Shown here piece by piece: positions 33,292-41,801 of a stretch of 41,997 bases of DNA; the stretch's first letter is position 1, and each line of letters begins with the position of its first letter. Both the position numbers and the translations under genes were made by a program. The DNA is from an uncultured Paraprevotella sp. GTDB lineage: Bacteria; Bacteroidota; Bacteroidia; Bacteroidales; Bacteroidaceae. Location: assembly GCA_944321345.1 (NCBI GenBank), contig CALUKY010000021.1, positions 1 to 41,997 on the forward strand. The letters run 5' to 3'. The notes under the pieces were generated by a model. It worked only from the letters and a program-made list of their open reading frames with translations, was not told where the DNA came from and ran no database searches.

Positions 33292-33720
33292 ATGATTATA
33301 GCAGTTGATTTTGACGGAACCATTGTAGAACATAAATATCCGGCCATTGGTCGCGAGATTCCGTTCGCCATCGAGACATTAAAGAAATTACGTGACGATC
33401 GCCATAAACTCATCCTCTGGAGCGTCCGCGAAGGCGAGTTGCTTCAGGAAGCGGTAGACTTCTGCAAGGAGCGCGGTTTGGAATTCTATGCCGTCAACAA
33501 GGACTATCCCGAAGAAGAGCAGGAACATAAGCACTATTCCCGTAAGCTCAAGGCCGATCTGTTTATCGACGACCGCAATTTGGGCGGTCTTCCGGATTGG
33601 GGTACCATCTACGAGATGATCACCAAGCGCCTGTCTTACGAAGATCTGATGGACCGTTATGAAGACGACGAACCTCAGGAAAAGAAAAAAGGCCTCTTTG
33701 GCCGCCTGTTCGGTAAATAA
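33292..33720 (+). CDS. HAD-superfamily hydrolase, BT0820-like
   Basis: 142-residue small HAD phosphatase. Motif I is AVDFDGTI (nucleophile D6, acid/base D8), a serine in ILWSVREG is motif II-like, and FIDDRNLGG near residue 104 supplies the motif IV acidic pair. No cap domain. It matches the small HAD proteins typified by B. thetaiotaomicron BT0820, substrate unknown. A basic, Gly/Phe tail (EKKKGLFGRLFGK) ends the protein. It stands between rfbC and the export genes, with gaps of 33 and 28 bp, so it is probably cotranscribed, although its role in polysaccharide synthesis is not established. Confidence 0.85.
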   Translation: MIIAVDFDGTIVEHKYPAIGREIPFAIETLKKLRDDRHKLILWSVREGELLQEAVDFCKERGLEFYAVNKDYPEEEQEHKHYSRKLKADLFIDDRNLGGLPDWGTIYEMITKRLSYEDLMDRYEDDEPQEKKKGLFGRLFGK

Positions 33721-33748
33721 AGATTAACCCATTAATCCATACGTTACA

Positions 33749-34549
33749 ATGAAAAAAATGAAGAGATTGCTCTATATGCTGCTGGGTGTTACCCTGCTGG
33801 CATCCTGCCACTCCTACAAGCAGGTGCCTTATTTCCAGAATGCCAACGAAATCAGCCAGGCAGCCCAGCATCTGCCGCTGTATGATGCCAAGATTATGCC
33901 CAAAGATTTGTTGGCCATTACGGTAAACACCACCGATCCGGAAGTTTCGGCCCCCTTTAATCTGGTCATGCAAAGTCCGGTCAATGTAGCTAATCGGAAT
34001 ACCTACAGCACCACCCAACCCACCATCCAGCAATATCTGGTCAGCAATACCGGCGAGATTGACTTCCCGATTCTGGGTCGTTTGAAAGTGGGCGGACTTA
34101 CCAAGGGCGAAGCTGAGGATATGATCCGTGAAAAACTGTCCACCTATCTGAAGGAAACTCCAATCGTCAATGTGCGCATGAGTAACTATAAGATTTCTGT
34201 ATTGGGCGAAGTGGCCCGTCCCGGAACCTTTACCGTCAGCAATGAGAAAGTTAATGTGCTCGAAGCTCTTGCCATGGCCGGAGATATGACCGTATATGGT
34301 GTGCGTAACAATGTCAAGCTGATCCGTGAAGATTCCATAGGTAAAAAGGAAATTGTAGAGTTAAATCTGAATGATGCCAATCTGATTCTTTCGCCTTACT
34401 ACTATCTGCGCCAGAATGACATTCTGTATGTCACCCCGAACAGTACCAAGGCCAAGAACTCGGAAATCGGAAACAGTACAACTATATGGATTTCTGTCAC
34501 TTCCACTATGGTATCCTTAGTCAGCTTGCTGTTCAATATCTTAAAATAA
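33749..34549 (+). CDS. Polysaccharide export lipoprotein (Wza/OPX family)
   Basis: 266-residue outer-membrane polysaccharide exporter. Signal MKKMKRLLYMLLGVTLLASC with lipobox LASC and lipidation at C20. The Poly_export domain runs through KIMPKDLLAITVNTTDP and VSNTGEIDFPILGRLKVGGLTKGEAEDMIREKL; an SLBB-type domain follows (NVRMSNYKISVLGEVARPGTFTV, NVLEALAMAGDM). The end has a hydrophobic helix (STTIWISVTSTMVSLVSLLFNIL), as in other Bacteroides members. It forms the export channel with the autokinase encoded 26 bp further on. Confidence 0.93.
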   Translation: MKKMKRLLYMLLGVTLLASCHSYKQVPYFQNANEISQAAQHLPLYDAKIMPKDLLAITVNTTDPEVSAPFNLVMQSPVNVANRNTYSTTQPTIQQYLVSNTGEIDFPILGRLKVGGLTKGEAEDMIREKLSTYLKETPIVNVRMSNYKISVLGEVARPGTFTVSNEKVNVLEALAMAGDMTVYGVRNNVKLIREDSIGKKEIVELNLNDANLILSPYYYLRQNDILYVTPNSTKAKNSEIGNSTTIWISVTSTMVSLVSLLFNILK

Positions 34550-34575
34550 CAACCCGCTAAAATCCATTATAAATT

Positions 34576-37047
34576 ATGGCAGACGATTTTTTGACCGATG
34601 ATTCGCAAAATAAGAAGGAAGAAAAGATCAACATTTATGCCCTGATCTTTAAATATCTCATTTACTGGCCCTGGTTTGCGGCCAGCATCATTCTTTTTCT
34701 GGCATTGGGTTATCTGTATATCCGTAAATCCACTCCGGTATATCAGGTAAATGCTTCCGTACTCATTAAGGAAGACAACAGCCGTGGTGGCTTTAGCAAT
34801 GCCAAAAATCCGCTAGGCTCTTTAAGCGGCATGGGACTGATTTCCGTAAGCAATAATTTTGATAATGAAATTGAGATTCTGAATTCCCGCACCCTGATGA
34901 AAAAGGTGGTGATCAATCAGAATCTTTATATCAATTATTTTGCCCCCCGATTGTTCTCCTTTACCCGGGAGCTATATAAAACCGCCCCTTTGAATGTCTA
35001 TATGACTCCGGAAGAAGCAGATCGTTTGGAAGGCACCTTGAAATTAAAATTCACACAAAAGGACACTCAAACATGGACGATAAAGATCACCTATTGGAAA
35101 GACGAAGAAGAACTGGAGCAAGAAGCTACCGTTAATCGCTTGCCACAAGTCATCAATACTCCGGTAGGAGTGCTTACAGTATCCGAAAATCCGAATCTAA
35201 AAAATGCACCGGCAGAAGTTTTAGAAGAAATGCCCACCAAATTTGTCTGCACGATTGCCCCTCCAACGGCTACCGCTATTGCCTATCGTAAAAACATTAC
35301 GATTGAGCCCAGTTCAAAAACCACAACGATTGCTCTGATCAGTATGCAAGCAAGCAGTCGTCAGCGTGCTATTGATTTTATCAATACCTTGGTGGCTTTA
35401 TATAATAAGGATGCCAATGACGAAAAAAATGAAATTGCTGAAAAGACCGGTGAATTTATTGACAAGCGCATACAGTTAATTGGAGAAGAACTGGGAAGTA
35501 CCGAAAATGAATTGGCAGACTTCAAACAACGCTCAGGTTTGACCAATTTATCAAAAGACGCTGAATTGGCCTTACAGGAAAACTCCGAATACAATAAGGC
35601 CCGGGTCAGCAACTCCACCCAGATCCGCTTGGTTGAATTCCTGCGTGACTACATTGATAATCCACAGTTTGGCGAGGATGTGATCCCCAGCAACGTAGGT
35701 TTGGAGGATAAGACCCTGACCAACGTAATCAACGCATACAATGCCAAAATTATTGAACGCAAGCGCTTGTTACGCACCTCATCCGAGGAGAACCCGGCTA
35801 TTGCCAATCTGGATGTCAGCATTGAAGCCACTCGCCGCAATGTCCGCACTACGGTAGCCAGTGTACTCGAAGGTTTGCTCATTACCAAGAAACAGTTGGA
35901 CCAGCAAGCTCAGAAGTTTGAAAACCGCATCAGCAACGCTCCCCAGCAGGAAAAGGAACTAGTCAGCATTTCCCGCCAGCGTGAAATCAAGGCCACCCTT
36001 TACACCATTCTGTTACAGAAACGTGAAGAGAATGCCATCACTTTGGCTTCTACCGCAAATAACAGTCGCATTGTAGAAGAAGCCTTGGCTTCCAGCAAAC
36101 CGGTATCTCCACGCAAGAAAGTCATTATGCTCATTGCTTTAGTTCTAGGAGTAGGTGTGCCTTTCGGATTGATTTACCTGATTGACTTGTTGAAATATAA
36201 GATCGAAAATTCAGAGGATATCCGCAAGATTACCGATGTACCAATTTTGGCAGAATTACCGATTGGGGAGAAACCGATCAATGGGGGCGCCATTGTGGTC
36301 CGCGAAAATGCCAACGGCATTATGGAAGAGGTTTTTCGCTCATTACGTACCAATTTATTGTTCCTACTCCAAAGCGACCAGAAAGTGGTGATGTTCTCCT
36401 CCACCCAGCCTGGCGAAGGAAAATCCTTTGTAGCCGGTAATACTGCGGTCAGCCTGGCGTTAATGGGCAAAAAGGTAATTATTATGGGTATGGATATCCG
36501 TAAGCCAGGTTTGAATAAGGTGTTCCACCTGTCCCGTCGTGCAGACGGTATCACTTCTTACCTGAGTGATCCGGAACATGTCAATCTGTTTGATATGGTA
36601 CAACAGTCTGATATCAGTCCGAATCTGGACATTATCCCGGGAGGCCCGATTCCACCGAACCCAACCGAATTGGTATCCGGACCGGCATTGTCAAAGGCCA
36701 TAGCCCAATTCAAAGAAAAATATGACTATATTATTATGGATACTGCTCCTATTGGTATGGTTACGGATAGCGCCTTGATTGCACGAAATGCAGACCTTTG
36801 TGTCTATGTCTGCCGTGCGGACGTAACACCTAAGGCTGGCTATGAATTCATCAACACCCTGCGTGATGACGAGCAGTTCCCAAAAGTAGCTACCGTACTC
36901 AACGGCATTGACCTAAACCAGCGTAAACATAGTTACTCTTACGGATATGGTAAGAAATACGGTTACGGTTATGGTAAAGCTGGCTATGGCTACGGTTATG
37001 GCTATGGCTATGAAGATGTAAATAACAAAAAGAAGAAAAAGAAGTAA
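34576..37047 (+). CDS. Wzc-type polysaccharide co-polymerase and tyrosine autokinase
   Basis: 823-residue inner-membrane protein fusing a Wzz/GNVR chain-length domain with a cytoplasmic BY-kinase. First membrane helix about 28-48 (WPWFAASIILFLALGYLYI), periplasmic coiled coils (about 270-490), second helix near 516-536 (KKVIMLIALVLGVGVPFGLIYLIDLL). Kinase motifs: Walker A G613-E-G-K616-S617, Walker A' around D640 (MGMDIRKPG), Walker B ending D722 (YIIMDTAPIG). The C-terminus has 11 tyrosines in a Gly/Tyr repeat (SYSYGYGKKYGYGYG and GYGYGYGYGYED), the autophosphorylation cluster, then six lysines. It sets polymer length and export together with the Wza-type lipoprotein. Confidence 0.95.
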   Translation: MADDFLTDDSQNKKEEKINIYALIFKYLIYWPWFAASIILFLALGYLYIRKSTPVYQVNASVLIKEDNSRGGFSNAKNPLGSLSGMGLISVSNNFDNEIEILNSRTLMKKVVINQNLYINYFAPRLFSFTRELYKTAPLNVYMTPEEADRLEGTLKLKFTQKDTQTWTIKITYWKDEEELEQEATVNRLPQVINTPVGVLTVSENPNLKNAPAEVLEEMPTKFVCTIAPPTATAIAYRKNITIEPSSKTTTIALISMQASSRQRAIDFINTLVALYNKDANDEKNEIAEKTGEFIDKRIQLIGEELGSTENELADFKQRSGLTNLSKDAELALQENSEYNKARVSNSTQIRLVEFLRDYIDNPQFGEDVIPSNVGLEDKTLTNVINAYNAKIIERKRLLRTSSEENPAIANLDVSIEATRRNVRTTVASVLEGLLITKKQLDQQAQKFENRISNAPQQEKELVSISRQREIKATLYTILLQKREENAITLASTANNSRIVEEALASSKPVSPRKKVIMLIALVLGVGVPFGLIYLIDLLKYKIENSEDIRKITDVPILAELPIGEKPINGGAIVVRENANGIMEEVFRSLRTNLLFLLQSDQKVVMFSSTQPGEGKSFVAGNTAVSLALMGKKVIIMGMDIRKPGLNKVFHLSRRADGITSYLSDPEHVNLFDMVQQSDISPNLDIIPGGPIPPNPTELVSGPALSKAIAQFKEKYDYIIMDTAPIGMVTDSALIARNADLCVYVCRADVTPKAGYEFINTLRDDEQFPKVATVLNGIDLNQRKHSYSYGYGKKYGYGYGKAGYGYGYGYGYEDVNNKKKKKK

Positions 37048-37074
37048 GAGCCTAACCTAAATAGTTCATTTAAC

Positions 37075-37110
37075 AATCAAGCCGATAGCATTACTGCTAC
37101 CGGCTTGATT
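37075..37110 (+). terminator. Hairpin after the autokinase gene
   Basis: AATCAAGCCG and CGGCTTGATT pair, with an inner TAGCA/TGCTA stem and TTAC loop and one A.C mismatch. It is followed by GTTATTT, a weak T-run. It could reduce read-through unless UpxY-type antitermination acts. Confidence 0.7.
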
Positions 37111-37509
37111 GTTATTTACGCTCCATAAACTCTCTAAAATGATTTTGCTTAAAATCCAACAAAATCAAAAAGAATGTTCAGATATACTCAAAACTTCTTC
37201 ATAAATTTTCAAATCAGACATTTTATAGCTACCTTTGTTTCATTAAAGGTAATAGCTATTTTTATCATGATTCCAATTCTATCTATCATAATTTTGTGAC
37301 AGATAGTAGCGAAGCTATAATCAATATCAATAAATGTTCAGAAATGCAAGTAACATTAGTTTGACTATTTTCATCATAAAAACTGTCACGAATATCTTGT
37401 AAATCTGAATACTAAAACAAAACTATTTTCTTACAAGCATTTTAATTTATCTCTTCTAGAAGAATCAATAAAGTAAAGTGATAGAAAATAGAAAAAAATA
37501 CTACATGAC
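37111..37509. other. AT-rich noncoding gap in the polysaccharide locus
   Basis: 400 bp without a convincing gene. It holds an imperfect inverted repeat at about 37225-37260 (TAGCTACCTTT against AAAGGTAATAGCTA, three-base bulge) followed by TTTTT, terminator-like; the left arm contains TACCTTTG (37230-37237), which also fits a -7 element. A 10-base direct repeat AATGTTCAGA occurs at 37173-37182 and 37333-37342, and GTGACAG/CTGTCAC at 37296-37302 and 37383-37389 are inverted. No clear promoter for the GT2 gene otherwise. It marks the border to the AT-rich block. Confidence 0.5.
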
Positions 37510-38475
37510 ATGAAAACTCCAACTATATCAATAGTTATACCCTTATATAACTCAGAAAAATACATCTACCAATGTCTCCAGTCAATACAAAAACAAAAAT
37601 TCAAAAATTTTGAAGTTCTAATTATTGATGATGGCAGTACTGATAATTCTGTAATCATTTGTAAGTCTTTTATCTCTTCAGACAATCGATTTAGATTATA
37701 TTGTAAAGAAAATGGCGGAGTCAGTACAGCCAGAAATTTGGGCATTAAAGAAGCCCTAGGTGTATGGATTTGTTTTATTGATTCAGACGATTGGCTAGAA
37801 GAGGAATATTTATCAAATTTACTTAGTAAACAAAAAAAAAATGTAGATCTTATTGCATGTTCTTTTAATGAAAATATTAATGGTACAAAACTAGAAAAAA
37901 AATATCCAGAAAAAGAAATATCGGCAAAAGAACTGCAATGGAAATTATTCTACAACCAAGAAAACCTCTATTATGGATATTTGTGGAATAAAATATTCAA
38001 AAGAGAAATAGTTTTAAAAAATAGGATAATGTTTCATGAAGATCTATTCTACAATGAAGACCGAATTTTTATATTTGAATACTCCTTGTTTTGTAAAAAT
38101 GTAGTACAAACAGATAAGTGTCATTATAACTACAGAATACATAACAACAACTCTATGGGAAAGCTTTTTTCTAATATCAACAAAAAAACAATCTCTGAAC
38201 TTGAAAGTTATTGTTACTTACTCAAAAATGAAAATATTTCAGAACAACTAAAAAAAACAATTTCAAAAAATGCTGAACATGTATTGAGCAAATTCTACAT
38301 AAAGGCTCAGAAGAAAGATTATCAACGACTACATCAGTACGGTTACCTATATTTAAAATATAATTTCAATTATATTATATGGCTATTCATTCACTGCTAC
38401 TTTCTAGGATACGCTCAATATACAATAAAATCAATACTAAGAGAAATAAAACATAGAATATATGAAACTTTATGA
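37510..38475 (+). CDS. Glycosyltransferase family 2
   Basis: 321-residue GT-A fold transferase. N-terminal TISIVIPLYNSEKYIYQCLQSI (4-25), nucleotide-sugar contacts in VLIIDDGSTDNS (36-47), NGGVSTARNLGIKEA and the metal motif FIDSDDW (about 95-101). A C-terminal amphipathic/hydrophobic segment (YNFNYIIWLFIHCYFLGYAQY) suggests membrane association. Sugar specificity cannot be read. Codon use is strongly AT-rich compared with the export genes: bases 37501-37560 contain 17 G+C of 60. Overlaps the mutase gene by 14 bp. Confidence 0.92.
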   Translation: MKTPTISIVIPLYNSEKYIYQCLQSIQKQKFKNFEVLIIDDGSTDNSVIICKSFISSDNRFRLYCKENGGVSTARNLGIKEALGVWICFIDSDDWLEEEYLSNLLSKQKKNVDLIACSFNENINGTKLEKKYPEKEISAKELQWKLFYNQENLYYGYLWNKIFKREIVLKNRIMFHEDLFYNEDRIFIFEYSLFCKNVVQTDKCHYNYRIHNNNSMGKLFSNINKKTISELESYCYLLKNENISEQLKKTISKNAEHVLSKFYIKAQKKDYQRLHQYGYLYLKYNFNYIIWLFIHCYFLGYAQYTIKSILREIKHRIYETL

Positions 38476-39598
38476 CTATATAATTGTCGGTTCGGGATTA
38501 TTTGGAGCCACTTTTGCCTTTCGCGCAAAACAAAGAGGAAAAAAATGCTTGGTTATCGAAAAGCGCCCTCATTTAGGAGGTAATGTATACTGCGAAAATA
38601 TTCAAGGTATAAATGTTCATAAATACGGAGCCCACATCTTTCATACCAACAATAAAGAAGTATGGAAGTTTGTAAATTCTATTGTTGAATTTAATCGTTA
38701 TACCAATTCACCAATTGCAAATTATCAAGGAAAATTATACAATTTACCCTTTAATTTAAATACGTTCTATCAAATGTGGGGAGTAAAAACTCCTGAAGAA
38801 GCAATTAGCAAAATTGAAGAACAAAAAAAGGAAGAACTTTATAAGTTAGAGAAATTAGGTATAAAAGAGCCACGTAACTTAGAAGAACAAGCTCTTATTC
38901 TCATAGGAAAAGATATTTTTGAAACACTCATTAAAGGGTATACAGAAAAACAATGGGGAAGAAAATGTTCAGAGTTACCAGCTTTTATTATAAAACGACT
39001 GCCTGTTAGAATGGTATTCGATAATAATTACTTTAACGACAAGTTTCAAGGAATTCCTATCGGAGGATATAATAAACTTATCGAGGGATTGTTAGATGGC
39101 ATAGAATGCATTACAAATGCAAACTTCTTTGAAAACAGAAATTATTGGACTTCTATAGCAGAAAAAATTGTCTACACTGGCCCGATAGACGAATACTTTG
39201 ATTATTGCTGCGGAAAACTAGACTATCGCACGATCTATTTTGAAGAAGAAATAAAAGACATATCTAATTTTCAGGGTAATGCAGTCGTAAACTACACAGA
39301 CCGCTCAATTCCTTATACTAGAATTATAGAACATAAGCATTTCGAATATTTTGGCTCTGAAATAGAAAAAATACCATCTACAATTATAAGTAAAGAATAT
39401 TCTTTAGAATGGGAAGCTGGTATGGAACCTTATTATCCTATCAATGATATCAAAAACAGTCAATTGATGGACAAGTACAAAGAACTAAGTCTCAAGGATA
39501 CTAATACAATATTTGGAGGCAGACTTGCAGAATATAAATATTACGATATGGCTCCTATTATAGAAAAAGTATTAACAATACCAAATGAACTTATATGA
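38462..39598 (+). CDS. glf: UDP-galactopyranose mutase
   Basis: 378-residue flavoenzyme converting UDP-galactopyranose to UDP-galactofuranose. FAD-binding GSGLFGA (10-16) with EKRPHLGGN (34-42), the family KYGAHIFHTNNKEVW segment (58-72), KGYTEKQWG, and the late YTGPIDEYFDYCCGKLDYRT and GGRLAEYKYYDMA with substrate-contacting Arg and Tyr. Length is standard. Presence of this gene implies a galactofuranose residue in the polysaccharide. Tight overlaps with both neighbouring glycosyltransferase genes. Confidence 0.96.
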   Translation: MKLYDYIIVGSGLFGATFAFRAKQRGKKCLVIEKRPHLGGNVYCENIQGINVHKYGAHIFHTNNKEVWKFVNSIVEFNRYTNSPIANYQGKLYNLPFNLNTFYQMWGVKTPEEAISKIEEQKKEELYKLEKLGIKEPRNLEEQALILIGKDIFETLIKGYTEKQWGRKCSELPAFIIKRLPVRMVFDNNYFNDKFQGIPIGGYNKLIEGLLDGIECITNANFFENRNYWTSIAEKIVYTGPIDEYFDYCCGKLDYRTIYFEEEIKDISNFQGNAVVNYTDRSIPYTRIIEHKHFEYFGSEIEKIPSTIISKEYSLEWEAGMEPYYPINDIKNSQLMDKYKELSLKDTNTIFGGRLAEYKYYDMAPIIEKVLTIPNELI

Positions 39599-40500
39599 AA
39601 ATAGCTGCTGTCGTTGTTACATATAATCGTATCAATCTTCTTCAAAAAACCATTCGTGCTTTAAAAGAACAAGAAACACCAGTAAATCGTATCATAGCTA
39701 TCAATAACGGAAGCACGGATGGGACGGAAAAATGGTTAGAAAAACAATCAGACATAACTGTTATAAATCAAGATAACGTCGGCGGTTCAGGAGGTTTCTA
39801 TACTGGAATAAAATACGCATTTGAAAACGGTTTTGATTGGATTTGGTGTATGGATGATGATGTTTATCCTCAAAAGGATTGTCTTAAGAAATTACTCTCA
39901 TATGATTCTGAAAATATAGGAATACTATGTCCTATGAGGATTCAAAATAAGAAGCCATATTTATCAGAAGTCAAAAAACTAAATCTAACAAACCCATTCA
40001 GGAAACTACATAAAGAAAAGATAACTAACAGAGATATTGAAAAATCAAAAACAAATGAAATTGTCGGTATGACGTTTGAGGGTCCACTCATAAAACGTAA
40101 AGTCGTAGAAAAAATCAAATATCCCAATAAAGAATATTTCTTATTTTACGATGACACCGACTATTCTTATAGAGCATATCTTGCAGGATTTAAAATACTT
40201 CATATCTCAGATGCCAATCTCATAAAAGAATCGTTTTTTGATAACGTTTCTGATATAGAAAAAGTAAGAAGAAATAAATGGAAACTTCAATATCATTTAA
40301 GAAACACCACATACTTCATAAAGATATACGGAAAAACAGCATTTTTCAAAAATTTCGGATCATTTCCTCTTTATATAAGAATGTTCTTTGCCATAACTAA
40401 GAATTTATTATTCAATAATAAATATTCGGTACAAGACTATTGTATGCTTGGAAAGATGTTTTATGCTGGTATAAATAAAAAATTGGGAAAAATACAATGA
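39595..40500 (+). CDS. GT2 glycosyltransferase, galactofuranosyltransferase-like
   Basis: 301-residue GT-A transferase. It begins KIAAVVVTYNRINLLQKTIRAL, then INNGSTDGT, followed by NVGGSGGFYTGI (61-72) and the metal-binding D87-D88-D89 in WCMDDDVYP, and LFYDDTDYSYRAYLAG. The NxGGSGGF plus DDD combination is that of the GlfT/rhamnosyl-type GT2 subgroup, which uses furanose donors in mycobacteria and others, and it follows glf by a 4-bp overlap, so UDP-galactofuranose is the likely donor; that is inference. AT-rich. Overlaps the polymerase gene by 4 bp. Confidence 0.88.
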   Translation: MKIAAVVVTYNRINLLQKTIRALKEQETPVNRIIAINNGSTDGTEKWLEKQSDITVINQDNVGGSGGFYTGIKYAFENGFDWIWCMDDDVYPQKDCLKKLLSYDSENIGILCPMRIQNKKPYLSEVKKLNLTNPFRKLHKEKITNRDIEKSKTNEIVGMTFEGPLIKRKVVEKIKYPNKEYFLFYDDTDYSYRAYLAGFKILHISDANLIKESFFDNVSDIEKVRRNKWKLQYHLRNTTYFIKIYGKTAFFKNFGSFPLYIRMFFAITKNLLFNNKYSVQDYCMLGKMFYAGINKKLGKIQ

Positions 40501-41801
40501 TATTCACAATATCCACTCTCTTATTAATTCTGGAGTTCTATTTCAGCTTCAAGAAGCCCATCAATTCCTTAATCATTTCTGCTGTAATTCTATTTTTTAT
40601 TCCCTTTGTTGTAAAGTTCAACTTTATGGGAATCAACTTAAATGTATTTAATTTAAGTACTTCCATAATTTTATTGTGTCTTTTAAAAAATAAAAAACTG
40701 CAAATTGACTCTCAATTCAAAAAATATTATATCCTTACTTTTCTATATTTTTTCTGCACGAGTTTTTTTTGCAGTTTAAATAGTTTCACCACTTCCACAT
40801 ACATAAAAAATATAGTTCTAAATTTTTTAGAACTATATTGTATTGGATACTGTATGATGTTTATATTTGTAGCTCCGCCTTCAATAAAAAAATTCAATAG
40901 GGTAATCATATATTCAAGTATTTTAATTGGATTATACGGATTTTTCAACTACATTAGTAAATCAAATCCATACATATTATATGTCTGCTCTGTTACAGAT
41001 AGTACTGATATGATCACGGGATTTTTAAATGAGCAACGCGGAGTCATTTTGTCACGTGTTTCCAGTACATTTGTACACCCATTGATATATGGTGAAGTAA
41101 TGCTTTTAACCATTTGTTATCTATCATACCAATTATATGAAAAAATAAAATTTAAATACTACATTACACTCATAATTTTTTTATTTGTTTCTGCAATTCT
41201 TTGTGGATCAAGATCAACAATTATTCCTCTTTTTTTAATACCTTTTATTTATTTAAGCTATGTAAAGAGGAAATATATTATTGGATATTTAATTTTATTT
41301 TTAAGCTTTATCCCCATATTATCAATCGTCATTCCTCAACAATACCAGGAAAGTTTTGAAAACCTCCTTTTCTTCTGGAATGAAAACAATCAAATTGGTG
41401 GATCTAGTAAAAGTTTAAGAATTGAGCAATTAAAAACCTCACTAAATATTATAGAAGATAGTCCTCTTTTTGGAAAAGGAATCGGATATATTAAAGAATT
41501 TGGTGATAAGCATCCAGATATGTATGGATATGAAAGTGTTGTTTTTCAAACACTTATAGAATATGGAATTATTGGTAGTTTTATATTTTTCCTTTTCTAC
41601 TACTTTTTGTTTAATTTTCTTTATAATAAAACAAGATCAGCTTTTGAAAAATCTCAAGTTATAACATTATGTGGATGTTATTTAATCTGCATTGTACTCA
41701 CAGGTATTTCATATAGCACATTTAGCTATTTCCTACTATTATATTTTATGACATATTATTCCTTTAAAGGTAAACACCTAAAAAAAATAAAAGTAAATTG
41801 A
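40497..41801 (+). CDS. Wzy-type O-antigen/capsule polymerase
   Basis: 434-residue very hydrophobic protein with about ten to twelve membrane helices. A periplasmic loop around residues 275-350 holds the SLRIEQLKTSLNIIEDSPLFGKGIGYIKEFG segment typical of O-antigen ligase/polymerase (PF04932) proteins, and FVSAILCGSRSTIIPLF carries the conserved Arg before the loop. Together with the exporter and chain-length kinase it makes this locus Wzx/Wzy-dependent; the Wzx flippase itself is not in the window and probably lies beyond the right edge. AT-rich, like the three genes before it. Confidence 0.88.
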   Translation: MIFTISTLLLILEFYFSFKKPINSLIISAVILFFIPFVVKFNFMGINLNVFNLSTSIILLCLLKNKKLQIDSQFKKYYILTFLYFFCTSFFCSLNSFTTSTYIKNIVLNFLELYCIGYCMMFIFVAPPSIKKFNRVIIYSSILIGLYGFFNYISKSNPYILYVCSVTDSTDMITGFLNEQRGVILSRVSSTFVHPLIYGEVMLLTICYLSYQLYEKIKFKYYITLIIFLFVSAILCGSRSTIIPLFLIPFIYLSYVKRKYIIGYLILFLSFIPILSIVIPQQYQESFENLLFFWNENNQIGGSSKSLRIEQLKTSLNIIEDSPLFGKGIGYIKEFGDKHPDMYGYESVVFQTLIEYGIIGSFIFFLFYYFLFNFLYNKTRSAFEKSQVITLCGCYLICIVLTGISYSTFSYFLLLYFMTYYSFKGKHLKKIKVN

